This document shows, one piece after another, positions 54,801 to 62,032 of a stretch of 64,000 nucleotides of DNA; the stretch's first letter is position 1, and each line of letters begins with the position of its first letter. The stretch covers positions 4,721,001 through 4,785,000 of the forward strand of contig NC_010571.1 of the NCBI RefSeq assembly GCF_000019965.1, in the 5' to 3' direction. A program made the translations under genes and the position numbers. The stretch is from Opitutus terrae PB90-1 (GTDB lineage Bacteria; Verrucomicrobiota; Verrucomicrobiia; Opitutales; Opitutaceae). The notes beneath the pieces are model-generated. The model searched no databases and was not told the origin of the DNA. It worked only from the letters and a program-made list of their open reading frames with translations.

Positions 54801-55353
54801 CTCGGTCGAAGCGCTGGACGCCGCCGGCAATGCCTCGGTGGCGAGCACTGCGACGATATCGACCGCGTCGAGCGGGCCGACGCTACCGACGATTCGCGTG
54901 AACGCCGGTGGCAGCAGCTATGTCGACAGCGCCGGCAACACGTGGTCGGCCGACCACGGCTATAACACCGGCGGCAAATATTCCGTCTCGGGCTCGACGA
55001 CGATCACGAACACGAGCGACCCGACGCTCTTCCGCAGCGAGCGCTACGACGCGAGCACCTCGCCGGAGCTCACCTATTCGTTCACCGTGCCGAACGGCAC
55101 GTACGTCGTGCGGCTCTACTTTGCGGAAAACTATGCCAGCGCGAAAGGCGCCGGGCTGCGCGTGTTTGACATCGACATCGAGGGCGCACGCGCCTTCGAG
55201 GATGTCGACATCTTCGTGCAAGCCGGCGGAGCCAACCGAGCGATGATGTTGGAGAACACCGTCACGGTCACCGATGGACAACTGAACATCGGTTTCGTGC
55301 ACCAGGTGCAAAATCCGAAGATCAACGCGATCGAGATCCTGCCCGCGCCGTAG
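48841..55353 (+). CDS. giant secreted propeller / fibronectin III / malectin protein
   Basis: A 2170-residue exported protein with a signal peptide at about residues 1-21. Residues about 22-520 look like a sugar-dehydrogenase-type beta-propeller (GVTSLQFGPDQRLYAAQ, NHASNGMQLDAATNTLYLAQGG, YSSGYRNPYDLVI). Calcium-binding thrombospondin-3-like repeats follow at about 533-600 (DEDGDGYSNADE, DDDNDGVPDTQDPFP), then beta-sandwich regions to about 1130. The C-terminal half alternates six fibronectin III domains with three malectin domains (VIRVNAGGSSYVD, LYFAENYASAKG, RVFDVDIEGARAFEDVD), at about 1234-1384, 1580-1730 and 2015-2170. It is likely a cell-surface carbohydrate-binding or oxidising protein. 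No anchor or sorting signal was seen at its end. Confidence 0.88.
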   Translation: MNYRLLASLVTSLLLAVTASAYNFSISTLHGVSFASGVTSLQFGPDQRLYAAQVSGEILVMTVQRLGPNNYQVTATETINLVRDIPNYNDDGTRAATLTTRQVTGILVVGTASNPVIYVTSSDPRIGGGSGGVNDLNLDTNSGIISRLTRTGGVWSKVDLVRGLPRSEENHASNGMQLDAATNTLYLAQGGNTNAGGPSNNFAFMCETALSAAILSIDLDAINAMPVQTDAYGQQYLYNLPTVDDPNPSRGQNPDGSDVNDPFGGNDGLNQARLVADGPVQVYSSGYRNPYDLVITRTPGAEGRMYAWDNGANNGWGGYPKNEGPEGNVTNEYVDGEPGTVNNKDNLHVITAGYYAGHPNPIRANPAGAGWFHYDSTQPAGSEKIFSLTPTTDWPPVPVAMANPVEGDFRQPGVNDGALMTYTASTNGLAEYIATNFSGEMRGNLIAASYDGKLLRIALSADGTTVTNGVEPLASGFGNLPLDVTTPDPINGAAFVGTIWVSHYAPAKISVLEPSDFDSPGSDTCTGINSAAVDEDGDGYSNADEIANDSDPCSAAIRPADVDGDHISDQLDTDDDNDGVPDTQDPFPIDPLDGKSVPLPLRYDLFNETGIGFFGVGMTGLMMNPGQDYLPLISPDNAIAGGTAGLFTLAEVGPGRALGSSNNQKDAYQFAFNSDEFTTPYIISSRLGGPFFNSSPTGQQAQGIYLGNGDQDNYVSVAIHGNEGAGGLQVVYENDGTIVSQDLYPLAGLADLTTIDLYFTVDPVAATVQPGYRLSESDPVTALGSPIAVGGEVLAALMGARPLAIGFFATTGGGGAPTFSATWDYFDIAPINNTAIAKFTIDPPVTDMATASTYTAGAFKIQNNSTDGQQIESVSIDLSTAIFPDMVFDPAGTAGDPDHKAFQPNTYAGGAAGAVGTNTKPHNGTSGEDGYDGLDITFGAFPPGGSLAFSIDVDPNNVKGVAAPGENHAASVSGLELIGSTVEVFFSDGSVQRSRLGRLENTQDGSYAWLRSEKPPKPGLTALGKSSPFTTGEPETLRVAGPTGFNVTLTRIEGALYLGGVPGGGYDIDPFEANTAIDIAEQTGVIPAAGYLDFTVTGTKSNDDGGYNYVTAVLSNSSGIKGPASTPVVFMFDPSLSPDTQPPTQPGALTFSNVTPNSLTVTWTASTDNVGVTGYRVSRDGALIATVTGLSYNDSSLAPATTYDYSVVAIDSAGNLSAPRAASVTTLEASANTVVRINCGGPTYLDATGNTWIADTYYNTGFASTDSATVTGTTLGQLFKSYRWDDTPSPELLYTIPIANGSYVVRLYLAETSSSAKAPGKRVFDVDIEGTRAFEDVDVYVMAGGGNKALILEAATTVNDGNVQIKFLHQVFHPRIYAIEVLPTSGPSDTEPPTQPGAITFSGVTSSSVTLDWTGSTDDVGVTGYRISRDGSVLTTVSSLTFTDSTVSPETAYDYSVVALDAAGNASTASTASVTTLDAPPPDDTQPPSQPGVLSFTGVTTSSVTVNWAASTDNVGVAGYRISRNGVELTTVTGLTFTDSTVVANTTYDYSVVAFDAANNTSPERTGSVATPPSGGASTVIRVNAGGSSYVDGAGNTWSADTGYNTGGTYSVSSSTAIAGTTDDPLFRTERYDASTAPELTYSFAVPNGNYLVRLLFAENYGSAKGVGKRVFDVDIEGARAFEDVDIYAQAGGGNKALILEHTTAVTDGQLNIGFVHQVQNPKVNAIEILSVDAPADTQPPTQPGAITFSDVSWDSVTLNWGASTDNIGVAGYRISRDGTELATVNALTFTDSTVAAQTDYDYTVVALDAAGNESTARNASVTTTASPDTQPPSAPGALVFSDVTASSLTVSWTAATDNVEVTGYRVSRDGVQLATVTTLSFDDTGLSAATSYSYSVEALDAAGNASPASTASVTTSTAADAQPPSAPGALVFSNVTASSLTVSWTAATDNVEVTGYRVSRDGVQLATVTTLSFDDTGLSAATSYSYSVEALDAAGNASVASTATISTASSGPTLPTIRVNAGGSSYVDSAGNTWSADHGYNTGGKYSVSGSTTITNTSDPTLFRSERYDASTSPELTYSFTVPNGTYVVRLYFAENYASAKGAGLRVFDIDIEGARAFEDVDIFVQAGGANRAMMLENTVTVTDGQLNIGFVHQVQNPKINAIEILPAP
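54325..54867. repeat. tandem fibronectin III duplication within the giant gene
   Basis: Two 276-bp units in direct order (54325-54600 and 54601-about 54867). The stretch 54397-54497 is identical to 54673-54773 (101 bp). Other fibronectin units in the gene are clearly more diverged, so this duplication is recent or kept uniform by recombination. Confidence 0.9.
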
Positions 55354-55714
55354 CGTTCGCTCGTCGTCAAAAGGTGCAGCCCGCCGTCCCCGGCGGGCTG
55401 CTCTTTCGGCTCGCTTGTAGCCGGCCTCGCTGAGGCCGGCAGCATGGAGCCGCGACGCCCTCGTCGCGGTCGATCGAGCCACGACCTGAAATAGCCGCAA
55501 AACGCGCAGAAGGCGCAAGGAAGCGCGTTCTCTCGCGCTTCTTGTGCCTCTTTGCGGCTATCTTCCGGGTAGCTCGCCAATCCTATTTGAGCTTGGAGCT
55601 TCGCATTTCCTTCGGATTTGGAGCTTCGGATTTCGGATTTCCCCGCCGCAGGCGGGGCGCGGCGCCAAAACCACGTTGCGTCGCCTCGCCCGCTCCCGCA
55701 ACGTGTCCGTTCCT
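55354..55714. other. gene-free region with families E, C, D and H
   Basis: No gene is seen. In order: family E hairpin CAGCCCGCCG/CGGCGGGCTG (55376-55402), family C hairpin CCGGCCTCGCTGAGGCCGG (55418-55440), family D hairpin (55444-55470), family H long palindrome (55491-55561, ATAGCCGCAAAACGCG against CGCG...TTTGCGGCTAT), then reiterated GGAGCTTCGGATTTC units to the glnS start. Confidence 0.8.
55418..55470. repeat. tandem family C + family D hairpins
   Basis: GTAGCCGGCCTCGCTGAGG then CCGGC (family C) is followed after 3 nt by ATGGAGCCGCGACGCCCTCG then TCGCGG (family D). The same C-D association, in either order, recurs at 26859-26983, 29136-29188 and 41542-41760. Confidence 0.85.
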
Positions 55715-57535
55715 ATGACCGCAGAGCCCAACGCTCCCTCCGCCAACCCGGCCCCTTCCGATTTCATTCGCGACATCGTCGCGACCCACGTCGCGGAGAA
55801 GCGTTACCAGCAAATCGTCACGCGCTTCCCGCCAGAACCCAACGGCTATCTGCACATTGGGCATGCCAAGTCGATCTGCCTGAACTTCGGCATCGCGCGC
55901 GAAAACGGCGGCTACTGCAACCTACGGATGGACGACACCAACCCGACCAAGGAAGAGGTCGAGTATGTCGATTCCATCACCGCGGACGTGCGCTGGTTGA
56001 TCGCCGGCTGGGCAGATCACTGCCTGGGACTGAAGCCCAAGGGCACCACGCCGGCGAAGCGCTTGATCGATGAGCGCGAAGATTACCACCTGCCGCCGGC
56101 CTCGCTCGGGCTCGATGACGCCACGCTGAGCGCACAGATCGCGAACCACGCGCTGGAGCCGTTCTTCGCCTCCGATTACTTCGAACAGCTCTATCAGTAT
56201 GCGCTGCAGCTCATTCGCGCCGGCAAGGCCTACGTTTGCGACCTGAGCCCGGAGGAAACCGACGCCTATCGCGGCTCGCCGGACAAGCCCGGCAAGGAGA
56301 GTCCTTACCGGAACCGCTCGATCGAGGAAAACCTCGATCTCTTCCAACGGATGCGCGCCGGCGAGTTTCCCAACGGTGCCCGTTCGCTGCGCGCGAAGAT
56401 CGACATGGCCGCGCCCAACATCTGGTTGCGCGACCCGCTGCTTTATCGCATCCGCCACGCCGCGCACCATCACACCGGCGACGCCTGGTGCATTTACCCG
56501 CTCTACGATTTCGCCCACTGCCTGAGCGACTACCTCGAAGGAATCACCCACAGCGTCTGCACGCTGGAGTTCGTTGATCACCGCGCGCTCTACGACTGGA
56601 TTCTCGACCAGCTCAACCTGCCGCGGCCGCAGCCGCACCAGTACGAATTCGCGAAGCTCATCCCGAGCTACATGATCGTGTCGAAGCGCCGGTTGATCCA
56701 GCTGGTGAACGAGAAGGTCGTGTCCGGCTGGGACGATCCACGCATGCCGACGATCAGCGGCATCCGCCGTCGCGGCGTGCCGGCCAGCGCCGTGCGGGCG
56801 TTCGTCACCGGCGTCGGCGTCACCAAATACAACTCGCTCACCGACATCGCGGTGTTCGAACACGCCGTGCGCGAGGATCTCAACGCCTCCGCACAGCGCC
56901 GGCTCGGTGTGCTGCGACCGATCAAGGTCGTGCTCACCAACCTCGCCGCCGACGAGGTGATCGAATGCGCCGCGGTGAACAATCCACAGGACGAACATCC
57001 CACCATGCGCCGGATCGCGCTGACCCGTGAGGTGTTCATCGACGCCGACGATTTCGCCGAGGTGCCGCCGCCGAAGTATTTCCGGCTGAAACCGGGCGGC
57101 GAGGTGCGGCTCAAATATGCCTGCATCATCAAGTGCGACGAGGTGATCAAGGACGCCGCGGGCGCCGTGATCGAACTGCGTTGCACCGCGGACTTGTCGA
57201 CGCGCGCCGGCCAGCCGAACGCGGACCGGAAGGTGAAGGGCACGATCCACTGGGTGAGCGCCACGCGCTGCATCGACGCCGAAGTGCGGCTCTACGATCG
57301 GCTGTTTACGGTGCCGGAGCCCGGCGCGCAGGAAGACTTCATGCAGGCGGTTAACCCGCACTCGCTCGACGTGGTGACGGCCAAGCTCGAGCCGTCGCTC
57401 GCGACGGCGTCCGTGGCGGAACGCTTCCAATTCGAACGACTCGGCTATTTCGCCGTGGACCCGAAGGACAGCGCACCCGGCAAGCTCGTGTTCAACCGCA
57501 CGATCACGCTGAAGGATACCTGGGCGAAGAAGTAG
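55715..57535 (+). CDS. glnS: glutaminyl-tRNA synthetase
   Basis: The 606-residue class I synthetase has the HIGH box in RFPPEPNGYLHIGHAKS, RMDDTNPTKE, the Gln-specific YPLYDFAHCLSDYLEGITHS and the KMSKS-like MIVSKRRLIQLV. A two-barrel anticodon-binding C-terminus follows (from about residue 385; YFRLKPGGEVRLK, IHWVSATRC). Having GlnRS rather than a GatCAB route for Gln-tRNA is notable for non-proteobacteria but occurs in several phyla. The ATG at 55715 begins close to the family start. Confidence 0.96.
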   Translation: MTAEPNAPSANPAPSDFIRDIVATHVAEKRYQQIVTRFPPEPNGYLHIGHAKSICLNFGIARENGGYCNLRMDDTNPTKEEVEYVDSITADVRWLIAGWADHCLGLKPKGTTPAKRLIDEREDYHLPPASLGLDDATLSAQIANHALEPFFASDYFEQLYQYALQLIRAGKAYVCDLSPEETDAYRGSPDKPGKESPYRNRSIEENLDLFQRMRAGEFPNGARSLRAKIDMAAPNIWLRDPLLYRIRHAAHHHTGDAWCIYPLYDFAHCLSDYLEGITHSVCTLEFVDHRALYDWILDQLNLPRPQPHQYEFAKLIPSYMIVSKRRLIQLVNEKVVSGWDDPRMPTISGIRRRGVPASAVRAFVTGVGVTKYNSLTDIAVFEHAVREDLNASAQRRLGVLRPIKVVLTNLAADEVIECAAVNNPQDEHPTMRRIALTREVFIDADDFAEVPPPKYFRLKPGGEVRLKYACIIKCDEVIKDAAGAVIELRCTADLSTRAGQPNADRKVKGTIHWVSATRCIDAEVRLYDRLFTVPEPGAQEDFMQAVNPHSLDVVTAKLEPSLATASVAERFQFERLGYFAVDPKDSAPGKLVFNRTITLKDTWAKK

Positions 57536-57956
57536 CCGGTCGCGAGTTCTCCACGCGAAAGCACCCGGTCCATCCGCGGCCGGGTCCAATCGACCACGAA
57601 TCGCACCGAGGGCCACGGATCAATCCGTGATTATCGGTGTAATCCGCAGTGGGTTTGTAGTCTGGCTGAGCATCTATTCTCAGCGGGATTCCCCGTAATC
57701 GCGGCTGCACGCGAGCGTTCCGCAAGATATGAGCAGGGATTGCCAATGAACGGCGAGCACTCCTTGTCGCGAGGCGCCTAGAGTGCCGCCAAAGGCCGAC
57801 GAACGATTTCACGTCGCTCCTCGGATCACCCCACGCCCCCACCCGCAGCAGACGGTTCGTCATGGACCTGCTCGCATATACCCAAGCGCCAGAGTGGGCT
57901 GAATGTTGCCGGGCGGACGTGGCACGCGGTGGAGACAGCCAACAACGGAGGCGTCG
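57536..57956. other. 421-bp gene-free region before the hdr operon
   Basis: No gene is seen. A CACGGAT/ATCCGTG palindrome (57614-57629) begins a run of ATCCGTGATTATCGGTGTAA-like repeat units, which also occur at about 4055-4075 and 33965-34000. The promoter of the hydrogenase operon must lie here, but no clear -35/-10 pair stands out. Confidence 0.6.
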
Positions 57957-58544
57957 ATGAGGGAAGTCACACGCACCATCCGGTTCGAGAACGACCGGGT
58001 CAAGGGGTTCAGCAAGGAGATCATGGAGGTGCCCGGCTGCGAGCGGCTGCAGAGCTGCATCCAGTGCGGCACCTGCTCCGGCACGTGCCCCCTCAGCGTC
58101 TACATGGACCACTCGCCCCGGCAGATCATGGCGCTGGTGCGCTCCGATTTCAAAAACGAGGTGCTCACGAGCAACAGCATCTGGCTCTGCGCCTCCTGCT
58201 ACGCCTGCACCGTCGAGTGCCCGCGGGAAATCCGGATCACCGACATCATGTATGCGCTCAAGCAGCGCGCGATCCAGGAACGGGTCTACCCCAAACACTT
58301 CCCGATTCCGGTGCTCGCCCGCGAGTTCGCCGAGATGGTCCGGCGCACCGGCCGGATCACCGAAACCTTGCTGGTCATGCGGCTGTTCCTGAAAGCGAAC
58401 TGGCGCGCCGTATTCAGTTCGTGGCGTCTGGGCATCGGGCTGATCACCACCGGCCGGTTCGTCATCCTGCCCGAGCGCATCGAGCGCCGCGCGGAGCTCG
58501 CCACCATTCTCGCCGCGGCCCGCAACCACCGGGAGGTCGTATGA
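57957..58544 (+). CDS. hdrC: heterodisulfide reductase subunit C-like iron-sulfur protein
   Basis: A 195-residue HdrC. Two four-Cys clusters are visible, Cys34, 37, 40 and 44 (CIQCGTCSGTCP) and Cys78, 81, 84 and 88 (CASCYACTVECP), each binding [4Fe-4S]. The C-terminal 100 residues are helical. It relays electrons between HdrA and HdrB. The ATG at 57957 follows a GAGGCGTCG stretch; the stop overlaps the hdrB start (ATGA). This is the first gene of a six-gene operon. Confidence 0.93.
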   Translation: MREVTRTIRFENDRVKGFSKEIMEVPGCERLQSCIQCGTCSGTCPLSVYMDHSPRQIMALVRSDFKNEVLTSNSIWLCASCYACTVECPREIRITDIMYALKQRAIQERVYPKHFPIPVLAREFAEMVRRTGRITETLLVMRLFLKANWRAVFSSWRLGIGLITTGRFVILPERIERRAELATILAAARNHREVV

Positions 58545-59443
58545 ACCTGAACTACTCCTACTTCCCCGGCTGCTCACTCAAAGGCCTCGGCCGCGCCTAC
58601 GAAGAATCGCTCTTGCCGGTGATGAAGCATCTCGGCGTCGAGATGCAGGAACTCGACGACTGGAACTGCTGCGGCGCCACCGCCTACATGTCGGTGAGCG
58701 AGGAAAAGGCCTGCGTCCTCGCCGCCCGCAACCTCGCCATCGCCGAGCAGGCCGGCGCGCAGGACCTGATCACGCCCTGCAGCGCCTGCTACCTGGTCCT
58801 GAACAAGGCCAAACACGCAATGACCGACTCGCCGGCGATCCGCGACACGGTTCACCGCGCGCTCGGCGCCGCCAAGCTGACCTACTCCGGCAAAACCGCG
58901 GTCCGCCATCCGCTCGATATTCTGGTCCACGACATCGGTCTTGACGTCGTGAAGGAGAAAGTCGTCCGCCCACTGAAGGGGCTCAAGGTCGCGCCTTACT
59001 ACGGCTGCCAGGTCGTCCGACCCTACTCGACCTTCGACGACGCGTGGAACCCCACCACGATGGACCGGCTCCTCAAGACGCTCGGCGCCGAAGTCGTGCC
59101 GTTCCCGCTGAAAACGAAATGCTGCGGCGCGAGCCTCACCGGCACGATTCCGGAGGCGGGACTGCGGCTGAGCTACATCATCCTCAAGGAAGCGCTGCGC
59201 CGCGGCGCCGACGTCATCGCGACGATCTGCCCATTGTGCCAGTTCAACCTCGACGGCTATCACGACCAGATCGAGCGGCACTGGGGCAACGTCCGGATCC
59301 CGACCGTCTACTTCACCCAACTGATGGGCCTCGCGTTCGGGCTGCCCGCCAAGCAACTCGGCCTGCACCGCTGCCTCGTTCCGCTGCGGCTGCCCGCGAG
59401 CGTCGCTCCCATCCCCAGCCCCGCAACCCCGACCCAGCCATGA
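58541..59443 (+). CDS. hdrB: heterodisulfide reductase subunit B-like (CCG domain) protein
   Basis: The 300-residue protein has two CCG domains with complete cysteine sets: Cys11, Cys43-44, Cys80 and Cys83, then Cys156, Cys194-195, Cys230 and Cys233 (YGCQVVRP, KCCGASLT, ICPLCQFN). In methanogens these ligate two non-cubane iron-sulfur clusters that cleave the CoM-S-S-CoB disulfide. Bacterial HdrB proteins act on an unknown partner. Overlaps at both ends indicate tight coupling with hdrC and hdrA. The last 25 residues are Pro-rich. Confidence 0.94.
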   Translation: MNLNYSYFPGCSLKGLGRAYEESLLPVMKHLGVEMQELDDWNCCGATAYMSVSEEKACVLAARNLAIAEQAGAQDLITPCSACYLVLNKAKHAMTDSPAIRDTVHRALGAAKLTYSGKTAVRHPLDILVHDIGLDVVKEKVVRPLKGLKVAPYYGCQVVRPYSTFDDAWNPTTMDRLLKTLGAEVVPFPLKTKCCGASLTGTIPEAGLRLSYIILKEALRRGADVIATICPLCQFNLDGYHDQIERHWGNVRIPTVYFTQLMGLAFGLPAKQLGLHRCLVPLRLPASVAPIPSPATPTQP

Positions 59444-61437
59444 CTTCGAACTGCTGCAACGGGGATATCCGCATCGGCTTCTACATCTGCCACTGCGGAC
59501 ACAACATCGGCGCCGTGGTCGACTGCCCCGCCGTCGCTCAGGCGGTCGCGAAGCTGCCGGGCGTGGTGGTCTCTCGGGATTACAAATACATGTGCTCGGA
59601 TCCGGGGCAGGAGTTGATCCAGCAGGACATTCGCGAGCATCACCTCACGCGCGTCGTCGTCGCCTCGTGCTCGCCGCTGTTGCACGAACACACGTTCCGC
59701 CACGCCGTCGCCGCCGGCGGACTGAATCCGTTCCACTTCCAAATGGTGAACATCCGCGAGCACGACTCGTGGGTGCACACCGATCGCGCGGCGGCGACCG
59801 CGAAGGCCAAGGCCCTCGCCCGTGCCGCGATCGAGCGCGTGCGGTTTCACCGTCCGCTCGAAACCACCCGCGTGCCGATCAACCCCGACGTGCTCGTCGT
59901 CGGCGGCGGCATCTCCGGCATCCATGCCGCGCTCACGCTCGGCAACGCGAACAAGCACGTTTACCTCGTAGAGCGCGAGCCGTCAATCGGCGGCCACATG
60001 GCGAAGTTCGACAAGACCTTCCCCACCCTCGATTGCGCCGCCTGCATCCTGACCCCCAAGATGTCCGCGGTTCGCGCCCACGAGAACATCACGCTCTGGA
60101 CCTACTCCGAGATCGTGAAGGTCGAGGGCTACGTCGGGAACTACACCGTGACAGTCCGCCGCAAGCCGCGTTACATCGACGAGGAGCTCTGCGTCGGCTG
60201 CCAGGAGTGCATCAAGACGTGCATCTTCAAGGACGGGAAGTTCCCCGACGAGTTCAACGTCGGGCTCAGCAAGCGGAAACCGATCTACATCCCGTTCCCG
60301 CAGGCGGTGCCGCAGGTCGTCGTGATCGATCCCGAGCGCTGTCTCCAACTCAAGACCGGCAAGTGCAAGATGACCTGCCTCGACGCCTGCACCGACCGCA
60401 AGGCGATCAACTTCGAGCAGATGGAGCGGCTGGAAACGATCAAGGTGGGCAACATCATCGTCGCGACCGGGTTCAAGCTCTTCGATGCGAAACGCATCCC
60501 GCAATACGGCTACGGCGCCTACCCGAACGTCGTCACCTCGCTCGAACTCGAGCGGCTGGTGACCAGCTCCGGTCCGACCGGCGGCGAGATTCTGCTCAAG
60601 AACGGCCAGCCGCCGAAATCCGTCGCGTTCATCCTCTGCGTCGGCTCGCGCGATTTTCGCACCAACCGCTGGTGCTCGCGCACCTGCTGCATGCATTCGA
60701 TGAAGCTCGCCCAGTTAGTCCGCGAGCACACCGACGCCGACGTCACCGTTTTCTACATGGACATCCGCGCGCCCGGTAAGGGCTGCGAAGAGTTTTACGA
60801 CAAGTCGCTCCGCGACGGCATCCAGTTTGTCCGCGGCCGCGTGGCCGAGGTCACCGACTGGGCGCTCGTGCCCGAGGAGGAAGGCAAGCTGGTGATCCGC
60901 GCCGAGGATACCCTCGCCGGACTCGTTCGCCGGATCCCGGTCGACATGATCGTGCTCGCCGTCGGCATGGAGCCGCAAAGCGACGCGCAGGAGGTCCGCC
61001 GGCTGTTCAACATGAGCTGCGGCACCGAGGGCTGGTTTTTGGAAAAGCACCCGAAGCTCGCGCCGGTGAGCACGTTCACCGACGGCGTGTTCATCGCCGG
61101 CTGCTGCCAGGGGCCGAAGGACATTCCCGACAGCATCGCGCAGGCGGGCGCCGCCGCCGCCGAGGCGCTGGCGCTCATCGACCGGGGTTACATCGAGCAG
61201 GAGCCGAATACCGCCTATATCGCCGCCGAGGAATGCTCCGGCTGTAAGTCCTGCATCGGACTGTGTCCGTATACTGCGATCACCTTCGACGAGACCAAAC
61301 AGGTCGCCTCGATCAACGCCGCGCTCTGCAAAGGCTGCGGCACCTGCGTGGCGGCATGCCCCAGTGGCTCGATCCACCAAAACCTCTTCGAAGACCAGCA
61401 GGTCTTCAGCGAAATCGCCGGAGTCTTGGCGGACTAG
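59440..61437 (+). CDS. hdrA: heterodisulfide reductase subunit A (electron-bifurcating flavoprotein)
   Basis: The 665-residue HdrA has an N-terminal Cys domain (FYICHCGHNIG, KYMCSDPGQ, VASCSPLLHE), an FAD-binding thioredoxin-reductase-like core (VLVVGGGISGIHAAL at about residue 152, SIGGHMAKFDKTFPTLDC), an inserted ferredoxin (CVGCQECIKTC), and C-terminal ferredoxin motifs CSGCKSCIGLCP and CKGCGTCVAACP. This is the size and domain order of the methanogen HdrA that carries out flavin-based bifurcation. Its FAD would split electrons from hydrogenase between ferredoxin and HdrB. Confidence 0.96.
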   Translation: MTSNCCNGDIRIGFYICHCGHNIGAVVDCPAVAQAVAKLPGVVVSRDYKYMCSDPGQELIQQDIREHHLTRVVVASCSPLLHEHTFRHAVAAGGLNPFHFQMVNIREHDSWVHTDRAAATAKAKALARAAIERVRFHRPLETTRVPINPDVLVVGGGISGIHAALTLGNANKHVYLVEREPSIGGHMAKFDKTFPTLDCAACILTPKMSAVRAHENITLWTYSEIVKVEGYVGNYTVTVRRKPRYIDEELCVGCQECIKTCIFKDGKFPDEFNVGLSKRKPIYIPFPQAVPQVVVIDPERCLQLKTGKCKMTCLDACTDRKAINFEQMERLETIKVGNIIVATGFKLFDAKRIPQYGYGAYPNVVTSLELERLVTSSGPTGGEILLKNGQPPKSVAFILCVGSRDFRTNRWCSRTCCMHSMKLAQLVREHTDADVTVFYMDIRAPGKGCEEFYDKSLRDGIQFVRGRVAEVTDWALVPEEEGKLVIRAEDTLAGLVRRIPVDMIVLAVGMEPQSDAQEVRRLFNMSCGTEGWFLEKHPKLAPVSTFTDGVFIAGCCQGPKDIPDSIAQAGAAAAEALALIDRGYIEQEPNTAYIAAEECSGCKSCIGLCPYTAITFDETKQVASINAALCKGCGTCVAACPSGSIHQNLFEDQQVFSEIAGVLAD

Positions 61438-61459
61438 CCCTCGGATTTCGGATTTCACC

Positions 61460-62032
61460 ATGAGCACTGCGCCTTCCCCATCTGCCACTCCTACGTTCGC
61501 GCCGCCCTCTTCCTGGCAGCCTCGTATCGTTGCTTTCTTCTGCAATTGGTGCACCTACACCGCGGCGGATCTCGCCGGCGTCTCACGGCTCAAATACGCG
61601 CCGAACGTCCGCGTGATCCGGTTGATGTGCTCTGGCCGCGTCGATCCGCAGTTCATCCTCGCCGCGTTCGCCGCCGGCGCCGACGGCGTGCTGATCGGCG
61701 GCTGCCATCCCGGCGACTGCCACTACGTCGAGGGCAATCTCAAAACACTCCGCCGTTTCGAAATGCTGAAGCGGCTGCTCCAGATGCTCGGGTTCCCGGA
61801 AAAACGCGTGCGACTCGAGTGGATCTCCGCCTCCGAAGGCGACCGCGTGCGCACGGTCGTCAACGAAATGGTCGAGGAAATCCGCGCGCTCGGTCCGCTC
61901 AACCTGCCCGGCCGGCACGCTGAGTGGGATCGCGAAGTGAGCGCCTTGGCCGCGCACGTCGCCCAGCAGGAATCCGCCGCTCCCCTCGCCGAGCCCCCAA
62001 GTCCGGTTCACGCGGAGGTCACCCATGCCTAA
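61460..62032 (+). CDS. mvhD: MvhD-type hydrogenase delta subunit
   Basis: A 190-residue protein with the MvhD/FlpD domain: IVAFFCNWCTYTAADLAG, VRLMCSGRVDP-like (VIRLMCSGRVDP) and GGCHPGDCHYVEGN. Its Cys residues bind a [2Fe-2S] cluster that links the [NiFe] hydrogenase to HdrA. The first 20 residues and the C-terminal 30 are Pro/Ala-rich tails not common in the family. The ATG at 61460 follows a GGATTTC low-complexity spacer of 22 bp. It overlaps mvhG by 8 bp. Confidence 0.94.
   Translation: MSTAPSPSATPTFAPPSSWQPRIVAFFCNWCTYTAADLAGVSRLKYAPNVRVIRLMCSGRVDPQFILAAFAAGADGVLIGGCHPGDCHYVEGNLKTLRRFEMLKRLLQMLGFPEKRVRLEWISASEGDRVRTVVNEMVEEIRALGPLNLPGRHAEWDREVSALAAHVAQQESAAPLAEPPSPVHAEVTHA

Noticed and set aside
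48835-55518. Very long minus-strand open frames (923, 676 and 211 codons) opposite the giant gene
   Set aside because: They are antisense shadows of a high-GC gene with strong third-base bias. Composition is Arg/Gly/Val-rich without domain motifs, and the plus-strand protein has clear fold motifs over the same DNA.
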